From the NCBI RefSeq assembly GCF_024170165.1, contig NZ_JALJXP010000015.1, forward strand, positions 111,609 through 175,608: DNA of 64,000 nucleotides. Direction: 5' to 3'. The position numbers and the translations under genes were made by a program. The notes under the pieces are model-generated. The model saw only the letters and a program-made list of their open reading frames with translations, did no database searches and was not told where the DNA came from. This document shows positions 56,059-64,000 of the stretch, in pieces; the stretch's first letter is position 1; every line of letters starts with the position of its first letter. Source of the DNA: Pseudomonas nitroreducens. Its GTDB lineage: Bacteria > Pseudomonadota > Gammaproteobacteria > Pseudomonadales > Pseudomonadaceae.

Positions 56059-56082
56059 AGCCCGCCTTTGTGCGGGCTTTCT
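56059..56082 (+). terminator. Terminator of the BRO-N gene
   Basis: AGCCCGC-CTTTGT-GCGGGCT followed by TTCT. It starts 29 bp after the stop. Confidence 0.75.
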
Positions 56083-56137
56083 GAAGATCGGATATCGTCC
56101 TGCGGTAACCCAACCGAACGCAGAGGCGGACTCCCCA

Positions 56138-57118
56138 ATGAACATCGTCATTCCCGACGACTACCAGGACGTGATCCGGACCCTGGACTGCTACAGCCGA
56201 CTGGCCGGGCACGATGTGCGCGTGCTGCATGACCTGGGCCCCGCTTCGGCGGACGAGCTGGCCGCACGCTTCGCCGAGGCCGACGCGCTGGTGCTCACCC
56301 GCGAGCGCACCCGCATCGACGCTGCGCTGCTCGACAGGCTGCCCAGGCTCAAGCTGATCAGCCAGACCGGCAAGGTGTCCGGCCACCTCGACCTGGACGC
56401 CTGTACCGAGCGCGGCATCGTGGTGACGGAGGGACGGGGCTCACCCGTGGCGCCCGCCGAACTGGCCTGGGCGCTCATTCTCACGGCACGCCGGCAACTG
56501 GTTCCGGCCATCGAAGCGTTCAAGGCCGGGCAATGGCAGGTCAACCTGGGCCACGCGCTGGCCGGGCAGACGCTGGGCATCTGGGGCTACGGCAAGATCG
56601 GCCAGCGGCTGGCGCGCTATGCCCAGGCGTTCGACATGCCGGTGCTGGTCTGGGGCAGCGACAACAGCCGGGCCGCTGCCATCGCCGACGGTCACCAGGC
56701 GGCGGCTTCACGCGCGGCTTTCTTCGCCGAGGCGGATATTCTCAGCCTCAACCTGCGCCTGTCAGAGAGCACTTGCCATGGGGTTACCCTCGCGGACCTG
56801 GCAGGCATGAAGCCCAGTGCCCTGCTGGTGAACATCAGCCGCGCCGAGCTCATCGCCCCTGGCGCGCTGGTGCAGGCCCTGGACGCCGGCCGGCCTGGCT
56901 ACGCGGCCGTGGACGTCTTCGAGCAGGAACCGCTGCTCGCCGCCGACAACGACCTGCTGAAGCATCCCCGCGCGCTCTGCACCCCGCACCTGGGGTACGT
57001 GGAGAAGAACGGCTACGAGCTGTACTTCGGCGATGCCTTCGACAACCTGGTGGCGTTCTTCGACGGAGCACCGAAGAACATGGCGAACCCGCAGGCCCTG
57101 GCGAGCAGGCGGACGTAA
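56138..57118 (+). CDS. D-isomer-specific 2-hydroxyacid dehydrogenase
   Basis: The 326-residue protein has a Rossmann GYGKIG in GIWGYGKIGQRLARYA, the substrate-binding RGSPVAPAELAWALILTARR, and NISRAELIAPGALVQAL and TPHLGYVEKNGYELYF. The conserved His, Arg and Glu of the D-2-hydroxyacid dehydrogenase family are present in the usual places. It reduces a 2-oxoacid with NAD(P)H or the reverse. No partner enzyme of a known pathway is adjacent. Confidence 0.87.
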   Translation: MNIVIPDDYQDVIRTLDCYSRLAGHDVRVLHDLGPASADELAARFAEADALVLTRERTRIDAALLDRLPRLKLISQTGKVSGHLDLDACTERGIVVTEGRGSPVAPAELAWALILTARRQLVPAIEAFKAGQWQVNLGHALAGQTLGIWGYGKIGQRLARYAQAFDMPVLVWGSDNSRAAAIADGHQAAASRAAFFAEADILSLNLRLSESTCHGVTLADLAGMKPSALLVNISRAELIAPGALVQALDAGRPGYAAVDVFEQEPLLAADNDLLKHPRALCTPHLGYVEKNGYELYFGDAFDNLVAFFDGAPKNMANPQALASRRT

Positions 57119-57308
57119 AACTCCCGGCAGAGACAGCTTCGCCCCCGCACTGCCGTGCCAGGTTGCGATACCGGCAGCTGAAAGGCGCCGCTGGCAGATG
57201 GAAAAACGTCGTTGCGCCGCCTTCCCAAGGGCCAAGTGCGCCCGGCAAGATAGCGGCATTCGCTGCCGCGCTTCGGTGGCCCTCTCTGCCTTGTGCCAAC
57301 GGAGTCGT

Positions 57309-58193
57309 ATGCAACCGCGCGACCTTGCCGCCTACCTGTTCCTTGCGATCGGCTGGGGGCTGTCCTTTCTCGTGCTGCTCAAGGCCATCGCCGGGTTCGG
57401 CTGGGTTGGCGCGGTCAGCTTCCGTGCGCTGATCGCCAGCTTCACGTTGTTCGCGGTGGCCAGGTTGTCCGGGCGCCGGCTGAATTTCCAAGGGTTGTGG
57501 AAGCCGCTGTGCGTGGTCGGCGCGACCACGGTGGCCGGCCAGCTGATCGGCATGACCTACGCCACCCCACGCATCGGCACCGCCATGGCCGCGATCTTCG
57601 TTGCCGGCATTCCGCTGTTCTCCATGCTCATCGGCCGCCTCTGGGGCCTGGAGCGCATCACCTGGAGCGGCCTGGGCGGGCTGGTGCTGGGTTTCTGCGG
57701 GATGGTGCTGCTGGTGGGATTCCCGGTGGTGCCGATCACCCACGAGTTCATCCTCGGCAGCGCGGCTTCGGTGTTCGGCGCGGTGTGCGCAGCGTTCGGC
57801 AGCAACTACGCGAGCCTGAAGCTACGCACCGCCGGGCCGTGGGAAGTGACCTGCGGCGCCTTCGGGATCGGCGGGCTGCTGACCCTGCCCCTGCTGATCT
57901 GGGTGCCGGTGCCCGGCACGCCGCAACCGGTCGACTTCGTCTTCCTGCTGCTTTGCGGTTGCGTGTTCAGCGCGGTGAACTACGTCGTCTACTTCCAGCT
58001 CGTTTCCCGCATTGGCGCGACCAGGACCATCAGCGTCGAATTCGTCGTCACCGTGGTCGCGGTGCTGGTGGGCGCGCTGGTGCTCGGCGAAAGCCTGTCG
58101 CTGATACAGGGCGTGGGCGCGCTGACCATCCTGCTCGGCTGCACCCTGGTGCTCGGCATAGTGCCAGGCACCAGGACGCGCGCGGTCAGTTGA
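57309..58193 (+). CDS. EamA-family (DMT) membrane transporter
   Basis: The 294-residue protein has about ten hydrophobic segments in two halves, with a second EamA half containing GSAASVFGAVCAAFGSNYAS and ending in LTILLGCTLVLGIV. DMT transporters export or import small metabolites. It lies 190 bp after the dehydrogenase and ends tail to tail with the MFS gene, overlapping it by 8 bp. The substrate is unknown. Confidence 0.86.
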   Translation: MQPRDLAAYLFLAIGWGLSFLVLLKAIAGFGWVGAVSFRALIASFTLFAVARLSGRRLNFQGLWKPLCVVGATTVAGQLIGMTYATPRIGTAMAAIFVAGIPLFSMLIGRLWGLERITWSGLGGLVLGFCGMVLLVGFPVVPITHEFILGSAASVFGAVCAAFGSNYASLKLRTAGPWEVTCGAFGIGGLLTLPLLIWVPVPGTPQPVDFVFLLLCGCVFSAVNYVVYFQLVSRIGATRTISVEFVVTVVAVLVGALVLGESLSLIQGVGALTILLGCTLVLGIVPGTRTRAVS

Positions 58194-59523
58194 TCGCCTG
58201 TACCGACACGCTGGCGGGTGCAGCCTCGTCGCGGTCGATCACTTCCATCGGCAAGCGCGAGGTTTCCCGCAGCAGCCAGGAACACACCGCCACCAGCAGC
58301 AGTGCCGCTGCGCCGTAGAGCGCCACGCCGAACGGATTGCGCCCGGTGGCGATGAGGATGGCGGTGGCGATGCTCGACGCCGTGCCGCCGCCCAGCGCCG
58401 CGCCGATCTGGTAGCTGAAGGAGATGCCCGAGTAGCGCATCTCGCGCGGGAACTGCTCGGCGAGGAACGCCGGGATCGGCCCCTGGGTCGCGCCCATGAA
58501 GAAGCCCACGGCGACATAGGCCAGCAGCGCCAGCGGCAGGTTGTGCAGGCCGATCAGCGGGAAGAAGGCGAACAGCCCGAGCGCCATGATCGCCGCCCCG
58601 AAGATCATCACCGTGCGCCGGCCAAGGCGGTCCGACAGGTGCCCGAAGAACGGCGCGGAGGCGACGATGGCCACCGACAGCGAGAAATCGAACAGCAAGG
58701 CGTGGCTGCTGCTGTAGCCGATCTCGGTCGCGTAGGCGAGGAAGAAGGTGCTGCCGATATAGGCGATGGTGACGTAGCCGAAGGCGATGCCGATGCACAG
58801 CAGCAGCTCGCGCGGGCGACGGCGGAAGGCATCCATCAGCGGCATGCGCGCCTCGGCTTGCGGCGCGGCCTTGGGTTGCGGCGCGGTGTTCTGCAGGCGT
58901 GCATAGAGGCCGACCAGCACCAGCAGGCCGCCGAGCCAGAACGGGATGCGCCAGGCGATGCCGCTGAGGTCGTCCTCGAAGGCGAAGCTGACGATGGCGA
59001 ATACCGCCGAACCGAAGATGCCGCCGATGCCGATGCCCATGCTCGTGAAGCTGCCCCACAGGCCACGGCGCCCCTTGGGTGCGACCTCGATGCCGAACAG
59101 CGCCGCCCCGCCCCACTCGCCGCCGGCGGCAAAACCCTGCACCAGGCGCAGCAGCACCAGCAGAACGGGCGCGGCCGCGCCGATGCTGGCGTGGGTCGGC
59201 AGGAAGCCGATCAGCAGGGTGCTCAGGCCCATCAGCACCAGGGTGGCGACCAGCGCCTTCTGCCGGCCATAACGGTCACCCAGGTGGCCGAACACCACGC
59301 CGCCCAGCGGGCGGGCGAAGAACCCGGCGCCGAACGCCGCGAAGGCGACCAGAACGGCGGTCAGGCGATCCATGCCGGGGAAGAACAGTTGCGGGAAGAT
59401 CAGCGCGGCCGCATAGCCGTAGATGACGAAATCGTAGAATTCCAGCGCGGTGCCCATGCCGGAAACGCAGAAGGTGCGAAAGGCCGAGCGCGAGCCGGGA
59501 GCTGCGGGCGTGTGGTCGATCAT
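58186..59523 (-). CDS. MHS-family MFS transporter
   Basis: The 445-residue protein has twelve likely membrane segments and the metabolite:H+ symporter pattern (GTALEFYDFVIYGYAAAL, GHLGDRYGRQKAL, LVQGFAAGGEWGGAALFG). Members import organic acids such as shikimate, alpha-ketoglutarate or proline betaine. It stands alone on the minus strand. The substrate cannot be assigned. Confidence 0.88.
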   Translation of the reverse strand: MIDHTPAAPGSRSAFRTFCVSGMGTALEFYDFVIYGYAAALIFPQLFFPGMDRLTAVLVAFAAFGAGFFARPLGGVVFGHLGDRYGRQKALVATLVLMGLSTLLIGFLPTHASIGAAAPVLLVLLRLVQGFAAGGEWGGAALFGIEVAPKGRRGLWGSFTSMGIGIGGIFGSAVFAIVSFAFEDDLSGIAWRIPFWLGGLLVLVGLYARLQNTAPQPKAAPQAEARMPLMDAFRRRPRELLLCIGIAFGYVTIAYIGSTFFLAYATEIGYSSSHALLFDFSLSVAIVASAPFFGHLSDRLGRRTVMIFGAAIMALGLFAFFPLIGLHNLPLALLAYVAVGFFMGATQGPIPAFLAEQFPREMRYSGISFSYQIGAALGGGTASSIATAILIATGRNPFGVALYGAAALLLVAVCSWLLRETSRLPMEVIDRDEAAPASVSVQAIN

Positions 59524-59611
59524 GGCGGTTCACTCTTGTTCTTGTGGCAACACGAAACCCGCGCGGCGGCCGGCGGGCCGTCACGGGGGGGTGGTTTTGT
59601 AAGCGGTGACA

Positions 59612-59688
59612 CGTAGGGCGCATAACCCGGAACGGGTTATCCGCCTTAGCTCGGCGGCGGATAACGCTGGCGCGTTATGCGCCCTACG
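59612..59688. repeat. 77-bp REP-like inverted repeat
   Basis: CGTAGGGCGCATAAC and GTTATGCGCCCTACG are perfect 15-bp outer arms. Between them lie ATAACCC/GGGTTAT, CCGCC/GGCGG and ATAACGC/GCGTTAT stems. Elements like this are dispersed in many Pseudomonas and related genomes. Confidence 0.7.
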
Positions 59689-59722
59689 GACTTACTGCGC
59701 TCTGGCGCCCCCCTCTCCCTAA

Positions 59723-59839
59723 CCCTCTCCCTGAAGGGAGAGGGGACTGTTCGGAGCAGGATGACACCATGGCTTCAGCCGGCACACACGGCTCCCTCTC
59801 CCTTCGGAGCGGGGCTCGCAGCCAGGGCTGGGGAGAGGG
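59723..59839. repeat. Paired CCCTCTCCC/GGGAGAGGG inverted repeats
   Basis: CCCTCTCCC-TGAA-GGGAGAGGG occurs at 59723-59744. A second CCCTCTCCC (59794-59802) pairs with GGGAGAGGG (59831-59839) over 28 bp. The first could terminate the leftward C45 gene; both look like a dispersed repeat family. Confidence 0.5.
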
Positions 59840-59862
59840 TGCGCCCAGCTGGCATCACGCTT

Positions 59863-60942
59863 TCAGAAGCGCAGGAAGCCTTCGTCGGCCAACTTCTTCG
59901 GCGTGCCGGCGACGTACTCCAGCGCGCAGCCAGCGGTATCCAGGCCGATGCTCAGCAGGGTTTCCCAGCGCTCGGTGTCCGGCTCGGACATGTCCGGGTG
60001 GAAGCACACCACCGCCTGGTCGCCGTCGGCGCCGCAGAAGGCGTCGGCGCGCTCGCGCAGGGCCTTGTCGGTCATGCCGGCGGTGGCGGCCTTGAGGTGA
60101 TCCAGGCGCGCGTAGGTGGTGGACACGTCCGCCGTGCGCTCGCCCCAGCTCAGTTCGCCGTCGAGGAAGTGGTTGGTGTGCAGCAGCCAGCCATCCTCGC
60201 GCGGTACCACCACGGCGGTGTGCGCCGGGCTCATCTCGATGCTGGCGGCACGGGCGCGTACGTCGTCGCGGGTGAAGACGGTCAGCACGGTGGACGCACT
60301 GACCCGCGCCGAGCGCGCCATGTCGATGGCCTCAGTGACGCTGGTGGCTTCTTCCAGCACGCGGCGGGCGATGGCATGCACCGGCACGCCGGCGCTGCCA
60401 TCGTCGCTGGCGTGGTGCAGGATGTTGAAGTGCACGCCGAGCCCGGCACTGTTCACGCCGATCTTGCCGAGCATGCCGAACTCGGTGAACAGCTTGGCGG
60501 TCAGGCCGGTGCTGCCGGTGAAGCCGAGCAGCAGGCCGTGGGGCACCAGGCTGTCGTGCCAGTCCCAGGTCTGCAGGCTGCGCGGGGCAGCAGCGCCAGC
60601 CGGGGCGTAGACCGAGGTGGAGCACTCGCCTTCCACCGGTTGTTCCGGCATCACTGCGAGAATTTCGGTGCGCGCATTCAGCGCCGCCAGTTGCCACAGC
60701 GGCAAGGACACACCCAGCGCCAGGCCTTCGACTTCCCTGGCCAGGGCCGGGCACCAGTCGGCCAGCGCCGCGAGGCTGGCTTCGCCAATGGCGCGGGCCT
60801 TGTCGATCTCCACGCCGACGCGCGGGAAGAAGTCCAGGTACAGCGCCACGGTCTGACGGATCTGCCCGGCGAAGGTTTCGCCGATCTGCCGGCCACGCTG
60901 CAGCGGGTCGCGGAGGTCGGTGGTGAAGGTATGAAGAATCAC
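59863..60942 (-). CDS. C45-type acyltransferase/amide hydrolase (Ntn fold)
   Basis: The 359-residue protein resembles the peptidase C45/carcinine hydrolase/isopenicillin N acyltransferase group. A proposed nucleophile Cys sits in GECSTSV. Other marks are TWDWHDSL, the repeated INSAGLGVHFN-like tract (here VNSAGLGVHFN) and LHTNHF. Family members are autoprocessed at the Cys and hydrolyse or transfer acyl-amide bonds. The GTG at 60942 follows AGGAG. It lies 68 bp after the amidohydrolase in the same direction. The substrate is unknown. Confidence 0.8.
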   Translation of the reverse strand: MILHTFTTDLRDPLQRGRQIGETFAGQIRQTVALYLDFFPRVGVEIDKARAIGEASLAALADWCPALAREVEGLALGVSLPLWQLAALNARTEILAVMPEQPVEGECSTSVYAPAGAAAPRSLQTWDWHDSLVPHGLLLGFTGSTGLTAKLFTEFGMLGKIGVNSAGLGVHFNILHHASDDGSAGVPVHAIARRVLEEATSVTEAIDMARSARVSASTVLTVFTRDDVRARAASIEMSPAHTAVVVPREDGWLLHTNHFLDGELSWGERTADVSTTYARLDHLKAATAGMTDKALRERADAFCGADGDQAVVCFHPDMSEPDTERWETLLSIGLDTAGCALEYVAGTPKKLADEGFLRF

Positions 60943-61009
60943 GGCAAGGCTCCTGCAATTGCTTTTTTGAACGACACTGGAGCGACGGGGCACTCCGGAT
61001 GGGTCAGAG

Positions 61010-62740
61010 TTATTCGCTCGAACGACTATAGACTTCACGACCAGCGAACCAGGTCTTGAGCACGCGGGTATCGCGCAGTGCTTCAGGCTTGACCGTGAAC
61101 ACGTCGCGGTCGAGCAGGACCAGGTCGGCCTGCTTGCCGGGCTTGAGCGAACCGATGCTCTGCTCCAGGCGCAGGGTGCGCGCAGCGTTCAGGGTGTAGG
61201 CCTGGAACATGGTCTGCCGGTCGATGTCCTCGGCAGCGTTGAGCACGCCCTTCGGGCCGACGCGCTGGATCGCCTGGTAGATGGCCTTCCACGGATCGGG
61301 CGTGGTGATCGGCCAGTCGCTGGCGCCGGAAATAGTCGCGCCGTTCTTCAGCAGCGAGCGCGCCGGGTACATGTGCAGGAAGGCCATGGCGCTGACGTAG
61401 GGCTTGACCAGGTCGACGCTGTTCTCGTCGGCCGCGGCCCAGTAGAGCTGCATGGCGGCGATCACGTCGAGCGCCTTGAAACGCGGGAAGTCCTTCGGGT
61501 TGACCATCTGCAGGTGGGTAATCGAGTGCGGGATGCCGCTGTGGCGATCCTTGCGTGCCTGCTCGATGCCGTTGAGCGACTCACGCACGGCGCGGTCACC
61601 GATGGCGTGGATGTGCACCAGCCAGCCGCGGGCGTCGGCGGCGCTGACCAGCTCGCCGAAATGCTTCGGATCGATCAGCAGCTCGCCGTACTTCTTCGAG
61701 TTGCTGTAGGGCTCGAGCATCGCCGCGCTCTGCGCCGGCACCTCGGCCACGCCGTCGGCGAAGATCTTGATGCCCGGCAGGGTCAGGTTCGCAACGCCTG
61801 CGAACTGCTTGCGCACCTTGTCCAGCTCGTCGAGGTCGGCGGGGGTTGCCTTGGAGTCGGCCATCAGCAGCGCGGCGACGTGCGCGGTCAGCCCGCCCTG
61901 TTCCGCCAGCATCTTGTAGGCCGGCAGCACGCCGACCGAATCGTTGTGGATGTCGCCGCCGGGATTCTCGTTCGCCAGGGGCTCCATCCAGGCGGTGATG
62001 CCCAGTTCGTGGTAGTAGCTCTGCGCGCCCTTCAGCGCCTTGAGCAGCTCGTCATTGCTCGCCAGCGGCAGCATGGCCTGCACCGGATAGAGACCGGCGT
62101 CGACCAGGAAACCATTGGGCTTGCCGTTGGCTCCGTGGCCGATGGTGGCCTGCTCCTCGCCCTGCAGCGACTTGACCTTGGCCGCATCGATGCCGGCCAG
62201 ATCGAGCAAAGCCTGGTTGGCCCAACCAGTATGGTAGTCGCCGCCGGCCAGGAGAATCGGCTGCTTCGCCCACTCGCCCTGATTGAAGCGCTGCTGCAGC
62301 TCGCCGAGCTCATCCCAGTACGCCGTCGGCACGCCGCCGACATAGAGGAACTGGCCACGTCGCGCACGGCCGTCGTCACGCCACTGACGCAGCTTGTTCT
62401 CGAACTCGGTGAGCGGCAGGTCCTGGTTGTCCAGGTTGGCCTGGAGCATCTGCAGGCCACCCTTGACCAGGTGGGTGTGGGCGTCGATGAAGCCGGGCAT
62501 CAGCACCCGGCCATGCAGGTCGATGACTTTCGTCGTCGGCTGCTGGAGCTTGAGGATCTGCGCGTCGGAACCGACGGCGAGGATGCGGCCGTTCTCCACT
62601 GCCAGCGCCTGCTGCAGCGCCTGGCCGGGTTCGGCGGTGTAGACCTTGCCGCCGTGGAAGATGAGCTCGGCGGTGGCCATAGTTTCCATCGAGGAAAAAG
62701 CGCAAGCCGCCGACACCAGCGCCGGAATCAGTAGTTTCAT
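61010..62740 (-). CDS. Exported YtcJ-like amidohydrolase
   Basis: The 576-residue protein has a signal peptide-like start (MKLLIPALVSAACAFSSMET) and amidohydrolase motifs: GFIDAHTHLV with the metal-binding His pair, HIHAIGDRAV, GASDWP and SLKPGKQADLVLLDRD near the end. YtcJ-like enzymes hydrolyse amides or related bonds. It begins an operon with the C45 hydrolase and is divergent from a LysR regulator. Both together suggest breakdown of an amide or N-acyl compound. Confidence 0.85.
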   Translation of the reverse strand: MKLLIPALVSAACAFSSMETMATAELIFHGGKVYTAEPGQALQQALAVENGRILAVGSDAQILKLQQPTTKVIDLHGRVLMPGFIDAHTHLVKGGLQMLQANLDNQDLPLTEFENKLRQWRDDGRARRGQFLYVGGVPTAYWDELGELQQRFNQGEWAKQPILLAGGDYHTGWANQALLDLAGIDAAKVKSLQGEEQATIGHGANGKPNGFLVDAGLYPVQAMLPLASNDELLKALKGAQSYYHELGITAWMEPLANENPGGDIHNDSVGVLPAYKMLAEQGGLTAHVAALLMADSKATPADLDELDKVRKQFAGVANLTLPGIKIFADGVAEVPAQSAAMLEPYSNSKKYGELLIDPKHFGELVSAADARGWLVHIHAIGDRAVRESLNGIEQARKDRHSGIPHSITHLQMVNPKDFPRFKALDVIAAMQLYWAAADENSVDLVKPYVSAMAFLHMYPARSLLKNGATISGASDWPITTPDPWKAIYQAIQRVGPKGVLNAAEDIDRQTMFQAYTLNAARTLRLEQSIGSLKPGKQADLVLLDRDVFTVKPEALRDTRVLKTWFAGREVYSRSSE

Positions 62741-62859
62741 CGCAGATCCTTCGTTATTGTTGATCTGTGACGAAGGTTAAGCAAAAGCCCCGGTGGCTTT
62801 AACACTGACTTCCCGCACAACTTCTGTTCCTGTCAGGAAGCAATACCAGGAAGCAATCC

Positions 62860-63774
62860 ATGGACAAGATGACCGCCCTCACCATGTTCGTCGCCACCGC
62901 CGACCACGGCGGCTTCAGCCGCGCCGCCGAACAGCTGGGCAAGACGCCGTCGGCGATCACCAAGGGCGTGGCGCAACTGGAGGCCGACCTGGGCCAGCGC
63001 CTGTTCGAGCGCACCACTAGACGCATGGCGCTGACCGAGGCCGGGCACATCTACCTGGAAGGCGCGCGCTCGGCGCTGATGCAACTGCAGCGCGCCAGCG
63101 AGGAAGTCGAGCAGTTGCAGACCGAGTTGCGCGGCAGCCTGCGCATCGTCTCGCCGCCCTCCTTCGCCCCGGCCTTCTTCAACGCGGTTTGCTGCCGCTT
63201 CCTGCGCGAGCACCCGCAGGTGCGCCTGGAGGTGGACCTGCTCGACGAGTTCGTCGACCTCGTCGAGGGCGGCTACGACATCGCCCTGCGCGATGGCCCC
63301 ATCGACCTGCCGGACGTGATCGCCCAGCCGCTGCTCGAGAACCGCCTGATGCTCTGTGCGAGCCCGAAGTACCTCGCGGAAAAGGGCCTGGAAGTGACGC
63401 TGGAGAACTATGAACAGCACGACTGGCTGATCTTCCGCCACCCGCTGCTGAACCGGAATTTCTGGTGGGTGCAGAAGGACGGCGAACGCCTGCGCATCCG
63501 CCAGCCGGTGCCGCGCATCGCCAGCGACAACTACGACTTCCTGCTGGCCTGCCTGCTCGACGGCCAGGGGCTGCAGTTCCTCCCGCAATGGAGCGCGCTG
63601 CCCTACCTGGAAAGCGGCCAGTTGGTGGAGCAGCTACCCGACTGCTGGCGCGACCAGAGCGCCTTCGGGCCCTGGGTGCATGTGCTCTACCTGCCGCACC
63701 GGCGCAGCACGCGCAAGGTTCGGGTGTTCATCGAGTACCTGCGCGAGCATTTGCAGGGGAAGGGATTGGTCTGA
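62860..63774 (+). CDS. LysR-family regulator of the amidohydrolase operon
   Basis: The 304-residue protein starts with a LysR helix-turn-helix (ALTMFVATADHGGFSRAAEQ, then KTPSAITKGVAQLEADLGQ) and an effector domain with GYDIALRDGPIDLPD. It is divergent from the amidohydrolase across 119 bp and probably controls that operon in the usual LysR manner. The inducer is unknown. The gene is followed by REP-like sequence. Confidence 0.88.
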   Translation: MDKMTALTMFVATADHGGFSRAAEQLGKTPSAITKGVAQLEADLGQRLFERTTRRMALTEAGHIYLEGARSALMQLQRASEEVEQLQTELRGSLRIVSPPSFAPAFFNAVCCRFLREHPQVRLEVDLLDEFVDLVEGGYDIALRDGPIDLPDVIAQPLLENRLMLCASPKYLAEKGLEVTLENYEQHDWLIFRHPLLNRNFWWVQKDGERLRIRQPVPRIASDNYDFLLACLLDGQGLQFLPQWSALPYLESGQLVEQLPDCWRDQSAFGPWVHVLYLPHRRSTRKVRVFIEYLREHLQGKGLV

Positions 63775-63820
63775 GGCGGGGCTGCGGTGCTCCACCGGTG
63801 GATGCCGTGCCGTGCGGTTC

Positions 63821-63834
63821 GCGAGCAAGCTCGC
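63821..63834. repeat. Pseudomonas REP-type palindrome
   Basis: GCGAGCAAGCTCGC, continuing into TCCTACGC, is the core of the common Pseudomonas REP element. No gene was found from here to the window end. Confidence 0.7.
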
Positions 63835-64000
63835 TCCTACGCGGAGCCACTCAGCTCTGGCTCTGGCTCTTGAAGGCTTCCAGAAAAATATCCGCGCACA
63901 CCGAATGCCCCGTTCAGGAGGCCTCGTTGAAGCGGAGTTTCAGGGGTTGAGCGACATGGATGTCGCGAGAGCCACGATGGGCCAGGGATGGCCCGTCGTG

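Larger units (their letters stand above)
59524..59862. other. Intergenic repeat-rich gap
   Basis: This 339-bp gap between the MFS and C45 genes holds the 77-bp inverted repeat and two CCCTCTCCC/GGGAGAGGG inverted repeats described separately. No gene was found. Confidence 0.6.

Overview
The window is high-GC DNA with dense, short-spaced operons. It carries FecI/FecR/TonB signalling, MalT-type LuxR regulators, a DUF1302/DUF1329 pair and short GCGAGC-AA-GCTCGC palindromes. This points to a Pseudomonas chromosome, probably from the P. aeruginosa/nitroreducens/citronellolis side of the genus; that is an inference from gene content. No rRNA, tRNA, CRISPR array or intact insertion sequence was seen.

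Left flank (1-12.8 kb). A truncated Tsx/OmpK-like porin is followed by an AT-richer stretch holding an orphan polyamine-binding protein and an AraC regulator with a SnoaL/NTF2-like N-terminus. Next is a compact TetR-controlled operon: EthA-type Baeyer-Villiger monooxygenase, alpha/beta hydrolase and short-chain dehydrogenase. Its divergent promoter carries two near-perfect palindromes and a 16-bp-period tandem array. A truncated haemoglobin and a sigma factor/anti-sigma/TonB-receptor iron-uptake unit follow.

Central catabolic region (13-50.1 kb). About 30 genes appear to form one regulon. A leftward operon encodes aldehyde dehydrogenase, alcohol dehydrogenase and a PimC/PimD-like acyl-CoA dehydrogenase pair. 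A MalT-type regulator comes next, then the DUF1329/DUF1302 surface pair. A long leftward operon (36.8 to 24.1 kb) encodes alpha-methylacyl-CoA racemase, two thiolases, a DUF35 protein, two SDRs, enoyl-CoA hydratase, two acyl-CoA dehydrogenases, two acyl-CoA synthetases and a thioesterase. Divergent from it, a second MalT-type regulator is followed by a hydratase/isomerase, acyl-CoA dehydrogenase, an SCPx-type thiolase, two MaoC-like proteins, an SDR, an exported alkylsulfatase, a WS/DGAT acyltransferase and a patatin-like lipase. A 17-bp palindrome of the form CCACCC-N5-GGGTGG, or a one-mismatch variant, recurs in five gaps of this region and probably ties it together.

Read together, these genes can take a sulfate ester or alcohol to an aldehyde, an acid, an acyl-CoA, and then through beta-oxidation of alpha-methyl-branched chains. 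The racemase, MaoC hydratase, SDR and SCPx thiolase are the same enzyme types used in mammalian peroxisomes for pristanic acid and bile-acid side chains. Surplus may be stored as wax ester or triacylglycerol. No steroid-ring genes are present, so the natural substrate is open.

Accessory islet (50.1-54.0 kb). AT-richer DNA holds six small orphan genes, with copies of a dispersed GTCCGCTTTGGGTCGG-type repeat in or near it.

Right flank (54-64 kb). This has an AraC/GyrI-like regulator, a BRO-N antirepressor-like gene with a structured leader, a 2-hydroxyacid dehydrogenase, an EamA transporter, an MHS-type MFS transporter, a C45-type amide hydrolase with a YtcJ-like amidohydrolase, and a divergent LysR regulator. 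Repeat elements lie in the gaps.
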